Assembly (NCBI GenBank): GCA_020851635.1
Contig: JADZCJ010000022.1
Span: 1-64,000, forward strand
DNA: 64,000 bases
Direction: 5' to 3'
Source: Anaerolineae bacterium
GTDB taxonomy: Bacteria > Chloroflexota > Anaerolineae > UBA4142 > SHND01
The position numbers and the translations under genes were made by a program. A model generated the notes under the pieces. That model ran no database searches. It was not told where the DNA came from and saw only the letters and a list, made by a program, of their open reading frames with translations. Positions within the stretch are counted from its first letter, which is position 1. Each line of letters opens with the position of its first letter. Of the stretch, positions 51,236 to 60,535 are shown piece by piece.

Positions 51236-52249
51236 TCACTCCTCCACCAGGATATCGGTATAAAGCTCGCCCGGATCGGGGAAGGGACTGTCTTCGGCAA
51301 ACTGCACGGCTTGAGCGACTTGCTGGTCCACGCGCGCAAAGATTTCCTTGATCAAGGTGTCATTCGCCCAGCCGCGTTCGATCAATTTCTTTTCCCAGCG
51401 ATTGAGCGGGTCGTCGGGACGACGACTTTCGACTTCTTCTTTGGTACGATAACGCTGGGGATCGCCCATCGAATGACCTTTGAAGCGATACGTCATGGCT
51501 TCGATCAACTGCGGACCTTCGCCGCGACGGGCATGCTCGGCAAATTGATGAATCGTGCGATAGACCAACTCGATATCATTCCCGTCAATTTGCGTAGCAG
51601 GCATCCGGTATGCCTGACCCTTTTCATAGATATCCGACGTAGCAGACGCGCGCTCGACGGCAGTGCCCATGCCAAACATATTGTTCTCGACCAAAAACAC
51701 AACGGGCAATTTCCAGACGGCTGCCATATTCAATGCTTCATGAAACATGCCGATATTGGTCGCGCCTTCACCCATCACGCAAAAGGCAATGCGGTCGCGT
51801 CCGAGATACTGGTGCGAGAATGCCATGCCCGCCGCCAGGGGAATATGGCCGCCGACGATCGCATAGCCGCCCCACATGTGGTGCTCGACGCTGGCAAAAT
51901 GCATCGAACCGCCCTTGCCCTTGACCAGCCCGGTCGCCTTGCCGTAGAGCTCTGCCATCGCCGGTCTCGGGTCAACGCCGCGCGCCAGCACCCAACCGTG
52001 ATCGCGATAATGAGTGAAAATGTCATCGTCGGGACGCAGCCCTGCAACTGCGCCGACCGCAATGGATTCTTCACCGATATACAGGTGCAAAAACCCGCCA
52101 ACCTTTTTCTGGGTGTATGCGTATTCCGCCGCCTCTTCAAAGCGGCGAATCAACATCATCTGTTCGAGCCAATGCAGACCCATTTCGCGTGTAATCTCCA
52201 AAGGGTCCTCGTGTGTAACAGGCGCTGCCACTGTAGCAGGTGCAACCAT
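51236..52249 (-). CDS. pdhA: Pyruvate dehydrogenase E1 alpha subunit
   Basis: This is the ThDP-binding E1 alpha subunit, which decarboxylates pyruvate. It has 337 residues. The core contains LHLYIGEESIAVGAVAGL, GKGGSMHFAS, and the ThDP motif GEGATNIGMFHEALNMAAVWKLPVVFLVENN. A conserved phosphorylation-type loop YRFKGHSMGDPQRYRTKEEVE follows. It is the first gene of the operon; a TGT-TACAAT extended -10 lies about 225 bp upstream. The 298-bp gap to speE (52250-52547) holds no other gene. Confidence 0.93.
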   Translation of the reverse strand: MVAPATVAAPVTHEDPLEITREMGLHWLEQMMLIRRFEEAAEYAYTQKKVGGFLHLYIGEESIAVGAVAGLRPDDDIFTHYRDHGWVLARGVDPRPAMAELYGKATGLVKGKGGSMHFASVEHHMWGGYAIVGGHIPLAAGMAFSHQYLGRDRIAFCVMGEGATNIGMFHEALNMAAVWKLPVVFLVENNMFGMGTAVERASATSDIYEKGQAYRMPATQIDGNDIELVYRTIHQFAEHARRGEGPQLIEAMTYRFKGHSMGDPQRYRTKEEVESRRPDDPLNRWEKKLIERGWANDTLIKEIFARVDQQVAQAVQFAEDSPFPDPGELYTDILVEE

Positions 52250-52474
52250 AACTCGCTCCTCAAATAGAGTTGTACAAAGAAAACGCCGCGCTGTCGAAAG
52301 ACGAACGAGGTCTATCGCAGCCGACGCTTGAACATCAGCTCCAAGGCAATCGGCAAACGCAGAATGCGTTTGGAACGGTTGAGCTTACGCCGAAATCTGG
52401 GACAAAGCGGGCGCCTGCCCCGTTCGCTTGACACTCGCTTGCGAAATTCGCCGCGTCACTCGGAAACGGGCGGG

Positions 52475-52483
52475 ATTGTAACA
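52475..52483 (-). promoter_or_regulatory. Extended -10 promoter upstream of pdhA
   Basis: On the minus strand TGT-TACAAT (52483-52475). It would give a 5' leader of about 220 bases before pdhA. No consensus -35 or obvious riboswitch is visible in that leader. Confidence 0.5.
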
Positions 52484-52547
52484 TTCTTTTACGAAAAGCG
52501 GGAATCGAAAAAAATACAGACACAAACGCGCTCTTGGTCCGGCACAA

Positions 52548-53378
52548 TCAATCTTGCGCGCCGAGCGCCTTTTCACTCGTCTTTTTTGGAAGCATGAACC
52601 ACGCGTGGTCCTCGCGCGAATAAATACGGGTCGGCGGGCAAAAATAATTGCGCACCACACGAGGGTCAAGCGATTTGGAAGCCACCGTGAATGTCCACCA
52701 GTTGCCGGGATACATTGCCAGCGGCATCGTTACCAGTTCAACATACTCGAACAACCCTCGCAGCGCCCGCAGCACGCCTTTGACCGTTGCGGCGTGAAAA
52801 TGGAGCGATTCCGTCTGCGCGGACAAAAAGCCGTCGGGCGCGAGACGCGCGGCGCATAGCTTGTAAAAAGGACGCTCAAACAGCGGCTTGGCGGGTCCGA
52901 TTGGGTCCGTCAGGTCGAGAATGATCGCATCCCACTGTCTGCCGCTCTCTTGAAGATATTTTGCGCCATCCTCATACAGCACCTGCGCCCGCGCGTCTTT
53001 GTAACCAACCGCCAGTTTTGGGAAAAACTCTTTGGCAATGGCGACGACCTGCGGGTCCAGCTCGCATTGGACCGCGCTCTCGACCGACGGATATTTCATG
53101 ACCTCACGCAACGTTCCACCGTCGCCTCCCCCAATAATCAAAACGTTCCGCGGGTTGGGATGTGACTGCAGAATCGGATGCACCAGCATTTCGTGATAGA
53201 AATGCTCTTCGCGCGTCGTCAGCTGGACGATATCATCCAGCGCCAGCACGCGCCCGTGAAATGGCGAGTCAAAGACGAGGATTTTTTGGTATTTACTGCG
53301 CCCGCGATACAGAACACGTTCGACCTGATAACGCGCGTTGATTGGCGAGGTGGGTTCGTTTTCCGTGAATATTTTCAA
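52548..53378 (-). CDS. speE: Spermidine synthase-family aminopropyltransferase
   Basis: This enzyme transfers an aminopropyl group from decarboxylated SAM to putrescine or a related amine. It has 276 residues, normal for the family. Motifs are YQKILVFDSPFHGRVLALDDIVQLTTREEHFYHEMLVHP, the nucleotide motif VLIIGGGDGGTLREVMKY and DAIILDLTDPIGPAKPLF (catalytic Asp). Thermospermine or agmatine aminopropyltransferase activity is possible. It lies 84 bp after the oxidoreductase gene and in the same direction. Confidence 0.9.
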   Translation of the reverse strand: MKIFTENEPTSPINARYQVERVLYRGRSKYQKILVFDSPFHGRVLALDDIVQLTTREEHFYHEMLVHPILQSHPNPRNVLIIGGGDGGTLREVMKYPSVESAVQCELDPQVVAIAKEFFPKLAVGYKDARAQVLYEDGAKYLQESGRQWDAIILDLTDPIGPAKPLFERPFYKLCAARLAPDGFLSAQTESLHFHAATVKGVLRALRGLFEYVELVTMPLAMYPGNWWTFTVASKSLDPRVVRNYFCPPTRIYSREDHAWFMLPKKTSEKALGAQD

Positions 53379-53462
53379 ATTAACGATCCTGCAATAATCG
53401 GTCCCGCGCTCCGCTGCTGCTCACTTTTGAGAAACGGCGCCAAGTTTTCTGTTACAAACAAC

Positions 53463-54851
53463 CTAACTGCTCCAACCCCCGCTCTTGACATCCACATCAA
53501 TCAATCGCGTAATGTCCTGCCCCAGCCGCACCGAATAATTCGTCCCGCGGTCTTCGGGGTATATCTGAGTGGTGTTCCCGAGATAAAAATTACGGATGGG
53601 CGTCCGGAACGGCGGAATCTTTTGTGAATAATGCAACGGAAACACCGGCTGTGCCGCCGCCTCTTTGAAATGCCAATATTCCTCGACCCAATCAGGGGCA
53701 AAGTCGGGATTGAGTTTTTTCAGGTGCGGGAGATACGCTTCAAACAATTCCTCGCGCGACATCTGGAAATAGGGACTCGATGCATCGAGATAATTCGACA
53801 CATACATGATGCGTTTATTGTTATAGACCTCTGGCGGGATAAAGTTGGTCTGTTCGATGGTCGCGACAAACGGGATCGAGCGGTCGGCAATGTTGAGCCA
53901 ATACCACGGCGTCATTTGCCGTTTCAATTTCAAAATCAACAGCACCGCGCCCATGTATTTTGCCTCGTTCATTTTCGCCACATAGTCGCCGGGCAGTTCA
54001 TGCACAAATTTCAGGGTTGCAAATGAAGGGGCGCTGGAATAGACGCGGTCAAACGGGACGTATCCGGATTGATTCGGGCTGATGCCTCTCCGCGTCAGTG
54101 CCGCGCGCGTGTTCTCGCCTTCCGAAGGTTCAAGCCCCACCGCCGTATTGTCCTCCACTACCAGACGTTTGACCGTCGCGCCCTTGAGAATAACCCCGCC
54201 CTGCTGCACTATCGCTTTTTCGAGAGCATCAATCAACACCTGAAACGAGCCGCGCGGGTAGCCGAGCTCTTCCTTGTTCAACCCGCGCCGTGAGCCGATA
54301 CGCAGCACAATCTTGAACCAGTGCCAGACCATTGGGACCTCTTCCGCCCGCGCGCCAAACTTGCCTCGAAACATGGGACCCCATACCTTGTCCCAAACAT
54401 TGTCACCGGTATGCCTTTTCCACCAGTCGTGCGCCGTAATGCTTTCGTATTTGGGCAGATTATTTTTGTTTTGCTGTAAATAGGTCAGGTAGCCCGTGGC
54501 TGCGCCGAGCCGCACACGGTCCAACAACGGAATGGTGCCAAGACGCATCAGGTCGCCGGGCGTGACCATGTTCCAGATTTTCCCTTGCTCAAACCATCCC
54601 GTCTTGGAGGGAATCCACTGGACGCGGTCGCCCAGACCCAACTCGTACATCTGCGCCACGACATGCGTGTCCGAGGTGAACCAGTGGTGATAACCGCGTT
54701 CGAGCGGCACACCCGGCTCGACCTGAAAGGTGCTCGCCAACCCGCCCAATTCCGTCATCCGCTCAAAAATAACGGTTTGGTAACCCAGTTTGCCAAGCTC
54801 GTAGGCGGCTGTCATGCCCGCAAACCCGCCGCCGATAATTCCGATCTTCAT
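53463..54851 (-). CDS. FAD-dependent amine oxidase/desaturase-family protein
   Basis: This is a 462-residue flavoprotein of the protoporphyrinogen oxidase/phytoene desaturase group. The FAD motif is MKIGIIGGGFAGMTAAYELGKLGYQTVIFERMTELGGLAST. GYHHWFTSDTHVVAQMYELGLGDRVQW and SFQVLIDALEKAIVQQGGVILKGATVKRLV are typical, and the C-terminal FAD loop is NFYLGNTTQIYPEDRGTNYSVRLGQDI. ATG 54851 starts the FAD motif. The pattern GYHHWF and this size are shared by proteins linked to polyprenol or glycan metabolism, but the substrate is unassigned. Confidence 0.82.
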   Translation of the reverse strand: MKIGIIGGGFAGMTAAYELGKLGYQTVIFERMTELGGLASTFQVEPGVPLERGYHHWFTSDTHVVAQMYELGLGDRVQWIPSKTGWFEQGKIWNMVTPGDLMRLGTIPLLDRVRLGAATGYLTYLQQNKNNLPKYESITAHDWWKRHTGDNVWDKVWGPMFRGKFGARAEEVPMVWHWFKIVLRIGSRRGLNKEELGYPRGSFQVLIDALEKAIVQQGGVILKGATVKRLVVEDNTAVGLEPSEGENTRAALTRRGISPNQSGYVPFDRVYSSAPSFATLKFVHELPGDYVAKMNEAKYMGAVLLILKLKRQMTPWYWLNIADRSIPFVATIEQTNFIPPEVYNNKRIMYVSNYLDASSPYFQMSREELFEAYLPHLKKLNPDFAPDWVEEYWHFKEAAAQPVFPLHYSQKIPPFRTPIRNFYLGNTTQIYPEDRGTNYSVRLGQDITRLIDVDVKSGGWSS

Positions 54852-54924
54852 GGCTAATAGCAAATCGCAGATAGCATATGACTGAAAAATCTTGACCTAT
54901 CAGCCATATGCGATCCACTATCCG

Positions 54925-55449
54925 CTATTTATATATCCCCTTCCAATAATTCCTGGCGCGTTCGATATATGTTTGCGCCCCGTCGGTAATCCGTTTGATT
55001 TCGTCTTCTGTAACCTCGCGCACGACTTTGCCCGGAACGCCCATCACCAGCGAACGCGGTGGAATCTCTTTGCCCTCCGGCACAAGCGAACCGGCGGCGA
55101 TGATCGAGTATTCTCCAATCCGCGCCCCGTTCAGCACAATCGCGCCGATGCCGATCATGACATTGTCCGCAATCGTCGCCCCGTGAACCACCGCGCGATG
55201 TCCGATCACCACGCGCTTGCCAACCGTCGTTGGCAAGCCCGCGTCACAGTGAATGATCGCGCCATCCTGCACGTTCGTGCCTTGACCAATCACGATCTTG
55301 TCGGCATCGCCGCGAATCACCGCGCCAAACCACACCGACGCGTCCGGATAGATCGTCACGTCACCCAGAATCGTCGCCGTCTCGGCAACAAACACCGTCG
55401 GATGGATGCGCGTGGGCGAAGTGGAAGTTTTCTTGTCTCTGAGGTGCAT
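54925..55449 (-). CDS. Gamma-class carbonic anhydrase-family protein
   Basis: This is a 174-residue left-handed beta-helix (hexapeptide repeat) trimer protein of the gamma carbonic anhydrase/YrdA/PaaY group. Metal-ligand histidines fit GAIIHCD, IGHRAVVHG. The hexapeptides run through ~25-130 (VFVAETATILGDVTIYPDASVWFGAVIRGDADKIVIG and onward), followed by a C-terminal helix. It either hydrates CO2 or acts as a thioesterase or stabilising factor; members of this family are often annotated without proven activity. A miniature element lies just upstream. Confidence 0.85.
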   Translation of the reverse strand: MHLRDKKTSTSPTRIHPTVFVAETATILGDVTIYPDASVWFGAVIRGDADKIVIGQGTNVQDGAIIHCDAGLPTTVGKRVVIGHRAVVHGATIADNVMIGIGAIVLNGARIGEYSIIAAGSLVPEGKEIPPRSLVMGVPGKVVREVTEDEIKRITDGAQTYIERARNYWKGIYK

Positions 55450-55495
55450 GGAAAAGTGAGACTGGAGACTTGGCTCTCCGGTCTTGTATCTCTAG

Positions 55496-55589
55496 TAGTG
55501 CAACAACATGAGATTGCATGGTGGAGTATCCAGTTTTATAACTCGCGCGCCAGCGCATGACTCGGCAATTTCATCATGTTGTTGCACTA
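55496..55589. mobile_element. 94-bp miniature inverted-repeat element, copy 2
   Basis: It has the same 94-bp length and the same perfect 16-bp terminal repeats as copy 1 (46928): TAGTGCAACAACATGA at 55496-55511 and its complement at 55574-55589. Eleven differences lie in the core only. CTAG flanks it on the left (55492-55495) and spans its right end (55587-55590). The TAG stop of lpdA (minus strand, 55589-55587) is supplied by the right end of the element. Confidence 0.85.
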
Positions 55590-56978
55590 GATATGCAGCG
55601 CCTCGCCCATCGTCGCCAGCGCCGCTTCACCAATGACCTCGGTCAGCGTCGGGTGTGCGTGAATCGCGTGCGCGATTTCGAGCGGCGTCAATTCGTTGTT
55701 GATTGCAAGTGAGAGTTCGCCTGTCAGATCCGTCACTTCGGGTCCCACCATGTGCACGCCCAGGATTTCACCAAACTTTTTGTCCGAATAGATGCGAATA
55801 AACCCTTCATACTCGCTCAGCGCCAGGGCTTTGCCATTCGCAATGAACGGAAACTCGCCAATGTTGTATTCAATGCCCGCTTCCTGGACCTGCTGCTCGG
55901 TCTTGCCAAACGAAGCAACCTGAGGATTCGAATATGTGCAGCGGGGGACTGCATCATAGTTGATCGGGCGCACCTCGCGCCCCGCCATATGCTCAATTGC
56001 CAGCACCCCCTGCGCCGATGCGACGTGAGCGAGCGCCAGTTTCATGTTCACATCGCCAATCGCATAAACGTTCGGCACATTCGTCTGCGAATAATCATTC
56101 ACGTCAATTGCCCCGCGCGTGGTTTTGACGCCCAGACCCTCCAAACCCATGTCATTGGTGTTGGGCGTCACCCCGATGGCGACCAGCACTTTATCCGCCG
56201 TCACCTGTTCCGTCCCCTGTGCGGTCTTGACATGCAGGACGGTCTTGCCGTCCGCTTTTTCGGCGCGTTCGACCATCGCGCCCGTCTTGAAATTGATGCC
56301 CGCCTTTTGGAAGCTCTTTTCGACGACGCCGCTGATCTTGGCATCTTCCTTGGGCAGCAAGTGCGGCAGTCCTTCCAACACGGTCACGTCTGCTCCGTAA
56401 GAGCGATAGATCGTGGCAAACTCGCAGCCGATGGCGCTCGCGCCAACGATTACAATCGGATTCGGCACGGTTTTGAGCTCGAGCGCTTCGCGCGAACTAA
56501 TCACATTCACCTCGTCGAATTCCAGACCGGGGATCGTCCGCGCGCGTGCGCCTGTGGCGATGATGATATGCTTGCCCGACAGTTTCTGTCCGCCGCCCTT
56601 GAGTTCGACTTGATTTTTGCCGTTGAGCACGCCGGTGTCCATAAAAACGTCAATCTTGTTTTTCTTCATCAAGAAATTGACGCCGCGGACGAGGCGAGCA
56701 GAAACTTGCCGACTGCGCGCTTGCGCCGACGCATAATCCAGCGTGTATGTGCCGTTGATGGTGATGCCCCACGCTTTGGCATCGGCAAAATTGCGCGCTA
56801 TATGCGCGTTCGCCAGGAGCGCCTTTGATGGAATGCACCCAATGTTCAAACAGACGCCTCCCAGCCATTCACGTTCGACGACTGCGGTTTTCATCCCCAA
56901 CTGCGCGGCGCGAATCGCGGCAACATAACCACCCGGTCCACCGCCGATAATAATCACGTCGTACTGTGTGTCTGCCAT
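55587..56978 (-). CDS. lpdA: Dihydrolipoamide dehydrogenase (E3)
   Basis: This flavoprotein re-oxidises dihydrolipoyl groups of the 2-oxoacid dehydrogenase complexes with NAD+. It has 463 residues. The FAD motif is VIIIGGGPGGYVAAIRAAQLGMKTAVVE, the redox-active disulfide GGVCLNIGCIPSKALL, the NAD motif IVGASAIGCEFATIYRSYG, and the C-terminal active-site pair HAHPTLTE. ATG 56978 is used (GGAG 8 bases upstream). It probably serves the pdhABC complex located 4 kb downstream on the same strand. The stop codon TAG coincides with a CTAG end of a miniature element. Confidence 0.95.
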   Translation of the reverse strand: MADTQYDVIIIGGGPGGYVAAIRAAQLGMKTAVVEREWLGGVCLNIGCIPSKALLANAHIARNFADAKAWGITINGTYTLDYASAQARSRQVSARLVRGVNFLMKKNKIDVFMDTGVLNGKNQVELKGGGQKLSGKHIIIATGARARTIPGLEFDEVNVISSREALELKTVPNPIVIVGASAIGCEFATIYRSYGADVTVLEGLPHLLPKEDAKISGVVEKSFQKAGINFKTGAMVERAEKADGKTVLHVKTAQGTEQVTADKVLVAIGVTPNTNDMGLEGLGVKTTRGAIDVNDYSQTNVPNVYAIGDVNMKLALAHVASAQGVLAIEHMAGREVRPINYDAVPRCTYSNPQVASFGKTEQQVQEAGIEYNIGEFPFIANGKALALSEYEGFIRIYSDKKFGEILGVHMVGPEVTDLTGELSLAINNELTPLEIAHAIHAHPTLTEVIGEAALATMGEALHI

Positions 56979-57031
56979 TCTGGTTGCTCCGTAAATTTGA
57001 ATTGACTGTGCAGCATGCAAGCCGCGCTCGC

Positions 57032-58372
57032 TCAACAGTTGCTCACCCGAAACAACTGCCAATCACCCGGCACACCTTTGAGCGAATGCGCGCCGCGCGG
57101 CTCGAACTCGATGCCGGAACCCGCCACCAGGTCCTTGACCGTGCTCGAAACCCAAACCTGGCTGGCTCCTGCGTTGGACATGACACGCGCGGCAATATGA
57201 ATCGCAACTCCCGCAATTTCCTTGCCGATAATTTCATATTCGCCCGTATGCAGCCCAACACGAATTTCGATTCCCAATTCCCGAACGGCGTTGCGCATGG
57301 CACAACCGCAGCGGACTGCGCGCGCAGGACCATCAAATGTTGCAAGCAAGCCGTCGCCCGTTGTATTGACTTCATGTCCGCGAAATCGAACAAGCTCGTT
57401 TCGCAGGATCTGAAAATATCTTGCTATCACTCCCGCCCAACGCATATTGCCCAGCTCCTGCGCCCGCGGTGTAGAACCGACAATGTCGGTAAAAAGTAAT
57501 GTGCCGAGCACCCGATCAAGCAAAATCTCTGCGCGTTCTCCGGTCAAAAATTCCTGGACCTCGTCCAACACGGCACCCGAATTGCCAACCCACGGAAAAT
57601 GGTCGCGTCCGGGCAATTCAACGAATCTTGCGTTGGGGATGCGCGATGCAATGTATCTGCCCTCCTCAATCCTGGCATCCATATCATCCTTGCGGTTCAT
57701 CACCAGCGTAGGGACGCGAATGGTCGGCAAAATCTCTCGGATATCAATTTCCGTGTTCATCTTGGCAAGCGCTAATGCATCGCTTGGGCTTGCGCCCCGG
57801 CGCAGGTAGCTTGCCCACCATCGCACAAAACTCTCATCATTGCTCATGCTTGGAGCAACCGTATCCAGACCAACTGCACTGCCCCACCCCCCCAAAATGT
57901 CGTCAAAGAATTTCTGCCGTTCTTCCGGCGTTGGCGCCCAGGGATAATCCGGCGCCCAGACTCGTTTGGCAAAACAACCAAACGTGACGAGCGCTGTTGT
58001 TCGATGGGGGTAGGTCGCGGCAAACAACACCACCATGTTGCCGCCTTCGGAATGTCCAAACAGCGCAGCTCGTTCCGAGCCAACCGCCTCCATCACAGCA
58101 CGCACATCGTCCATCCGTTGTTCCAACGTCGGCAGGTCGGTCACCGAGACCTTGTCAGAGAGTCCCGTTCCGCGCTTGTCAAATAGAATGAGACGCGAAA
58201 AAGAGGCGAGCCGCTCGAGAAATCGCGCGTGGCTCGGGTCTTCCCACATCATCTCGATATTCGACACCCAACCGGAGACAAACACCAGATCAAACGGACC
58301 CTTGCCGACCACTTGATAGGCAATATTCACGTCGCCACTGCGTGCGTATCGGGTCTCGGGTACGATAGCCAC
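57032..58372 (-). CDS. Alpha/beta-hydrolase fused to a class III nucleotide cyclase
   Basis: This is a 446-residue two-domain protein. An alpha/beta-hydrolase domain covers about 10-275 with the nucleophile motif G-H-S108-E-G-G and a catalytic His region LPGRDHFPWVGNS. A class III adenylate/guanylate cyclase domain follows from about 285 to 440, with the two metal-binding Asp residues in LLFTDIVGST and NTTGDGLLATFDGP. The hydrolase would sense or bind a small molecule and control cAMP or cGMP production. Such fusions are known in mycobacteria and Chloroflexota, but the ligand is not established. It lies 6 bp after the OmpR-type regulator. Confidence 0.85.
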   Translation of the reverse strand: MAIVPETRYARSGDVNIAYQVVGKGPFDLVFVSGWVSNIEMMWEDPSHARFLERLASFSRLILFDKRGTGLSDKVSVTDLPTLEQRMDDVRAVMEAVGSERAALFGHSEGGNMVVLFAATYPHRTTALVTFGCFAKRVWAPDYPWAPTPEERQKFFDDILGGWGSAVGLDTVAPSMSNDESFVRWWASYLRRGASPSDALALAKMNTEIDIREILPTIRVPTLVMNRKDDMDARIEEGRYIASRIPNARFVELPGRDHFPWVGNSGAVLDEVQEFLTGERAEILLDRVLGTLLFTDIVGSTPRAQELGNMRWAGVIARYFQILRNELVRFRGHEVNTTGDGLLATFDGPARAVRCGCAMRNAVRELGIEIRVGLHTGEYEIIGKEIAGVAIHIAARVMSNAGASQVWVSSTVKDLVAGSGIEFEPRGAHSLKGVPGDWQLFRVSNC

Positions 58373-58378
58373 TTGGAA

Positions 58379-59074
58379 TTACTCTGGTTTCTTGAACAAA
58401 TACCCCACTCCATGCTCTGTCAAGATAAACTTGGGGTGCGCAGGGTCTTGTTCGATCTTGTTGCGCAGGTAATTGATATACACGCGCAAATACTCGGTTT
58501 CGCCGCCGTATTCGGGTCCCCACACCTTGCGCAGCAAGTCCTGATGCAGCATCACCCTGCCCGCGTTTTGGACGAGCTGCGACAACAGCTTCCATTCGGT
58601 AGGACCCAGTTTAATTTCCTTACCGTCCACAATCACGCGACGCTTTTGAAAATCCATCGTAAAATTGCCCGCCACGAACGGCTTTTGGGTCATGACGTCG
58701 TCGCTCGGCGCGCTTCGGCGGAGCACCGCCTCGACCCGCGCCAACAACTCGTGGACGCTGAATGGCTTGCGGACATAATCGTCCGCTCCGTGCTTGAGCC
58801 CCTTGACCACATCAACTTCCTGGTCCTTGGCGGTCAGCAAAATCACAGGGACAACCGAGTTTTCGCGGATTCTTTGAAGCGCTTCATAGCCATCCATCTG
58901 GGGCATCATGACGTCGAGAATGACCAGGTCAGCGCCTTCTTTGTCGAGCATCTGGAGGGCGCTTGCCCCGTCCATCGCAGAAATAACTTTGTAGTGGGCG
59001 GCTTCCAGATTGGAGCGGAGGAGTTTCAACAGGTGGGGTTCGTCGTCAACGATCAAAATTTTGGCGGGGCGCAT
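58379..59074 (-). CDS. OmpR-family response regulator
   Basis: This is a 231-residue DNA-binding response regulator. Receiver domain ~1-120: ILIVDDEPHLLKLLRSNLE, phospho-acceptor Asp in LVILDVMMPQMDG, and Lys in YVRKPFS. Winged-helix OmpR domain ~135-228: VDGKEIKLGPTEWKLLSQLVQNAGRVMLHQDLLRKVWG, ending FILTEHGVGYLF. No partner kinase is adjacent, but the cyclase fusion gene is 6 bp downstream, so both are probably co-transcribed from the promoter at 59193-59220. Confidence 0.9.
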   Translation of the reverse strand: MRPAKILIVDDEPHLLKLLRSNLEAAHYKVISAMDGASALQMLDKEGADLVILDVMMPQMDGYEALQRIRENSVVPVILLTAKDQEVDVVKGLKHGADDYVRKPFSVHELLARVEAVLRRSAPSDDVMTQKPFVAGNFTMDFQKRRVIVDGKEIKLGPTEWKLLSQLVQNAGRVMLHQDLLRKVWGPEYGGETEYLRVYINYLRNKIEQDPAHPKFILTEHGVGYLFKKPE

Positions 59075-59192
59075 GATAGTTTCCTTGGGGGTCAGCCGCT
59101 GACATCAAGCCGGTCGCTCAAAAGCAAGAATCCGCTCACACCTGCGCGGCGCGACCGCGAGCCGGTGTCAGAAACCGACGCGCAACAGCGCG

Positions 59193-59220
59193 ATTATAGC
59201 CGTAATATTGGACGCGTCAA
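59193..59220 (-). promoter_or_regulatory. Sigma-70 promoter of the OmpR-regulator/cyclase operon
   Basis: On the minus strand TTGACG (59220-59215), 16-bp spacer, TATAAT (59198-59193). The predicted leader is about 110 bases. The 366-bp divergent gap 59075-59440 contains this, the nuo promoter and no gene. Confidence 0.75.
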
Positions 59221-59350
59221 AGAACCAGCCGGAACTCGTTCTAATATTTGTTTAATACCCGCGCGCATCGGGTTGACATCGGCGCACTCTGTTCCAATCG
59301 AGCGATTCTGCTCGTTCCTCTAAAAGTTAAAACGAATTTTCGAGTCTGGT

Positions 59351-59380
59351 TTGATGAGATCAACTAATCTGTGGTATAAT
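59351..59380 (+). promoter_or_regulatory. Promoter of the nuo gene cluster
   Basis: TTGATG (59351-59356), 18-bp spacer, extended -10 TGG-TATAAT (59372-59380). The predicted transcript starts near 59387, about 54 bases before nuoB. Confidence 0.75.
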
Positions 59381-59440
59381 TCACAATCGAAATTCACTCG
59401 GCATCAGGATTCTTTTTTCGAGTATGGCGCGGAGGATATT

Positions 59441-60478
59441 GTGAGCGAGTACGACAAGAGCGCACCACTTTTGGTGCTCGAAAGCGATGACGCTTGGATG
59501 GATGAGCAAGTCAAACAAAAAGTCTGGACAGGCCCGCTCAATCAAGCCGTCAAAATGGTGGATGCCATCTACAACTGGGGGCGGCGCTCGTCAATTTGGC
59601 CCATGCAGTTTGGGCTTGCCTGCTGCGCGATTGAAATGATCAGCGCGGGCGGCGGACGTTTTGATATTGCGCGCTTTGGATCGGAATTATTTCGCCCCTC
59701 GCCCCGTCAAGCAGATTTGATGATCGTTGCCGGCACCGTGACAAAAAAGATGGTCCCGGCAATCGTGCGCCTATACAACCAGATGGCGGAACCCAAATAC
59801 GTCATGGCGATGGGCGCGTGTGCCAGCGCAGGCGGTCCATTCAAAGAGGGCTATAATGTCGTGTCCGGCATTGACAAATTCCTGCCCGTTGATATCTATG
59901 TGCCCGGCTGTCCTCCTACCCCACAGGCATTACTGTATGGATTCTTGATGCTGCACAAAAAGATAAACGGGCAATCTGTGCGTAACGCGCCGTGGTATCA
60001 AGCCGAAGCTCACCTCGAAGTCCCCGAACCCATTCTGGGTCCCGATATTTTCGACCCGCGCCGCGCCGTAGAAATCAAAGCGGTCCTCGCGGACGAACAA
60101 GAAATGCAAGCGCGCTATATCCATCTCGCGTCGCGCGCGGATATGAAACACGGCGCAGAGGGTGGCGCGGCTGCCAAACCGGCGGCAAAACCCGCAGTTG
60201 CAGCAAAACCGACGGGCGCAGCGGTCCCCAAGCCCGCGGCGGCAGGCGCAGTCAAGCCGGTGGTCAAACCCGTCGCGGCTGTGGCGCCAAAACCGGTTGC
60301 GCCCTCTGTCGCAACGACACCCGCCGAACTGAAATTGGAAGAGAACAAGGCGGATGCAAATTACGCGCAGCAGGCGGAGCAGCACCACGAAGAAATCGCT
60401 TCGAGTCAACCGCCCGGCGCCGAACCTTCCGCGCCGGAGAACCCTGTGCCCGATGCGGACGACACGACGCAAGCATGA
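59441..60478 (+). CDS. nuoB: NADH-quinone oxidoreductase subunit B with a C-terminal Ala/Pro-rich tail
   Basis: This is the respiratory complex I subunit that carries the terminal cluster N2 near the quinone site. It has 345 residues. Cluster ligands are C61, C62 (GLACCAIEM), C127 (GACASAGG) and C157 (VPGCPPTP). The conserved core ends near 200; after about 240 there is a ~105-residue tail rich in Ala, Lys and Pro, then acidic. Typical NuoB is 160-220 residues, so the tail is extra. GTG 59441 is chosen because GGAGG (59431-59435) lies 5 bases upstream; upstream in-frame ATGs overlap the promoter. Confidence 0.92.
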   Translation: MSEYDKSAPLLVLESDDAWMDEQVKQKVWTGPLNQAVKMVDAIYNWGRRSSIWPMQFGLACCAIEMISAGGGRFDIARFGSELFRPSPRQADLMIVAGTVTKKMVPAIVRLYNQMAEPKYVMAMGACASAGGPFKEGYNVVSGIDKFLPVDIYVPGCPPTPQALLYGFLMLHKKINGQSVRNAPWYQAEAHLEVPEPILGPDIFDPRRAVEIKAVLADEQEMQARYIHLASRADMKHGAEGGAAAKPAAKPAVAAKPTGAAVPKPAAAGAVKPVVKPVAAVAPKPVAPSVATTPAELKLEENKADANYAQQAEQHHEEIASSQPPGAEPSAPENPVPDADDTTQA

Positions 60479-60535
60479 ACGAATGGCTCGATAGGCGTGA
60501 TACTGATTTCAGCGATGTGACCCCAAGGAACAATC

